Assembly: GCF_029227915.1 (NCBI RefSeq)
Contig: NC_079885.1
Span: 25,731,001-25,795,000 of the forward strand
Reading direction: 5' to 3'
DNA: 64,000 bases
DNA from: Hydractinia symbiolongicarpus
Taxonomy: Eukaryota; Cnidaria; Hydrozoa; Anthoathecata; Hydractiniidae
Notes under the pieces: generated by a model
Told to the model about the DNA's origin: nothing
The model's database searches: none
The model's input: only the letters and a program-made list of their open reading frames with translations
In this document: in pieces, positions 63,187-64,000 of the stretch
Layout: each line of letters starts with the position of its first letter
How positions within the stretch are numbered: the stretch's first letter is position 1
Program-made: the position numbers and the translations under genes

Positions 63187-64000
63187 CCCTTTAGCAGCTA
63201 GGGGGTCCGAAAACGGACCCCCCAAAAAAATCCGGAATATATTCGGCTTGCCTGCCCGGATTTTCTTCAAAATTCATATGCACAGTCTTGAAGTAGCACA
63301 GAATCCATATTCAACAAATCTGATTGGTTTAGAGTAACATAAACTTTGAAAAAATGCCTTTAAAGTTCAGTAACTGAACAAAAACAAACCAAAAAAAATG
63401 GCTGACCAAGACAGAAGTGCTACTGGTGAAAAAGTGTACAAACATAAAAAATTTGAGCCTGCAAGAGGTTATAAATGCTGTACTTGATTCCTCAGAAGTG
63501 TTAAGCAGTGATGATGAGTGTTGGGAAGAAAGTTCTCTTGAAGAAACAAGCAGCGAAGTCGAAGAAAATATTCCAATCTGCTTTGTTTTAGATACAAATG
63601 GGCCTTCAAAAGAAATCCTAGATTACTTAGACAAAGCTTTTCATTTATATATTGACAACTAGTACACTAGTCTTCAACTCATCAAAGATTTGAAAGTTAG
63701 GAAAACCTTTGCTTGCGGCACAATCCGAATAAACAGTGGCGAATTTCCAAAGGCGTTCAAGGAGGCAAAACTTGAAGTTGGTGAGACCAAATATGTAGAA
63801 ATGGAGGGGATCCTTGCTGTGCATTGGAAGAACAACAGAGATGTGTTTCTTATGTCATCCATTCATGGAAATCAGGAAAAAATTGTCCATCGTCATAAAG
63901 GGGATGTTTAAAAACCTGTCATGAACAAGGCGTGTAATAACAATATGGGTGGTGTCGACAAATTGGATTATCCTATTATGGTTTGAATCAAAAAGCGAGA
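63187..64000 (+). mobile_element. piggyBac element, internally deleted, runs past the window
   Basis: TTAA at 63183-63186 is followed by CCCTTTAGCAGC and a GGGGGTCCG-AAAA-CGGACCCCC hairpin at 63201-63223, the usual piggyBac terminus plus subterminal palindrome. A deleted transposase follows. Confidence 0.75.
63399..64000 (+). pseudogene. piggyBac transposase remnant
   Basis: An acidic N-terminus (SSDDECWEESSLEETSSEVEE) runs directly into the late catalytic part: YIDN-stop-YTSLQLIKDL (third-Asp region), CGTIRINSGEFPKA, LAVHWKNNRDVFLMSSIHG and NNNMGGVDKLD. The segment carrying the first catalytic Asp is missing. There are an early frameshift (~63475) and a TAG at 63661-63663. The C-terminal zinc finger would lie outside the window. 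Confidence 0.75.

Overview
The window is AT-rich, intron-bearing eukaryotic DNA made almost entirely of nested transposable elements. I could not identify any ordinary single-copy host gene with confidence. The mix (R2-type LINEs, CR1-like LINE, Helentron with an OTU domain, PIF/Harbinger with MADF partner, ISL2EU with YqaJ/PHD and THAP proteins, piggyBac, copia, a zinc-finger tyrosine-recombinase gene near a KMT5A-like SET exon, and a P2X7-ballast-domain gene) points to an invertebrate animal, most plausibly a cnidarian. That assignment is inference.

The most striking system is a family of 5'-truncated LINEs. They encode, in order, the post-RT region of R2-like proteins, a CCHC knuckle with the RHD motif, a restriction-like endonuclease (RLE) and then a ubiquitin-specific protease (USP) domain. 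At least three diverged subfamilies (called A, B and C here) share this order. Subfamily A lies at 2566-3640, 4206-5957 and 38722-39709. Subfamily B lies at 1641-2318, 14456-16262 (continuing at 20516-20590) and 42650-45925. Subfamily C lies at 39930-41560, with a further fragment at 50698-51000. Downstream of the USP lies a long 3' region rich in hairpins whose arms change together between copies (715-1440, 2324-2480, 3940-4330, 7390-7910, 14096-14455, 21565-22300, 41570-42295, 45925-46625, 62895-63020). No reverse-transcriptase core of this family falls inside the window.

Layout: 1-730 remnants of an APE-type LINE; 715-5957 stacked RLE-USP copies; 6265-10198 an ISL2EU transposon with a RLE-USP 3' tail inserted in it; 10511-13515 Harbinger-1, whose two antisense genes interlock; 14096-20590 a RLE-USP copy split by a young copia element (16263-20515, TSD GAGTT); 21565-22300 a solo 3' module; 23200-24640 a diverged tandem duplication; 24728-28080 tRNA-like SINEs, a TTAA-flanked element carrying an intact three-exon P2X7-like gene, and a foldback element; 28230-30240 no recognisable gene; 30290-36780 a decayed Helentron with an OTU domain and an N-terminal 2A-like motif; 37318-38347 nested non-autonomous TIR elements; 38658-46690 head-to-head RLE-USP copies; 47205-50695 a CR1-like LINE; 51960-52480 an 84-bp minisatellite; 53591-59400 a decayed tyrosine-recombinase gene, interrupted by an apparently intact Harbinger-2 (55005-58117); 61177-61343 a SET-domain exon; 63187 to the window end, an internally deleted piggyBac.

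The nesting gives a relative chronology. The copia element (LTRs differ at one site) is younger than the subfamily B copy it splits. Harbinger-2 is younger than the recombinase gene. The TA-flanked MITE at 44171 is younger than another B copy. A RLE-USP tail is younger than the ISL2EU element.
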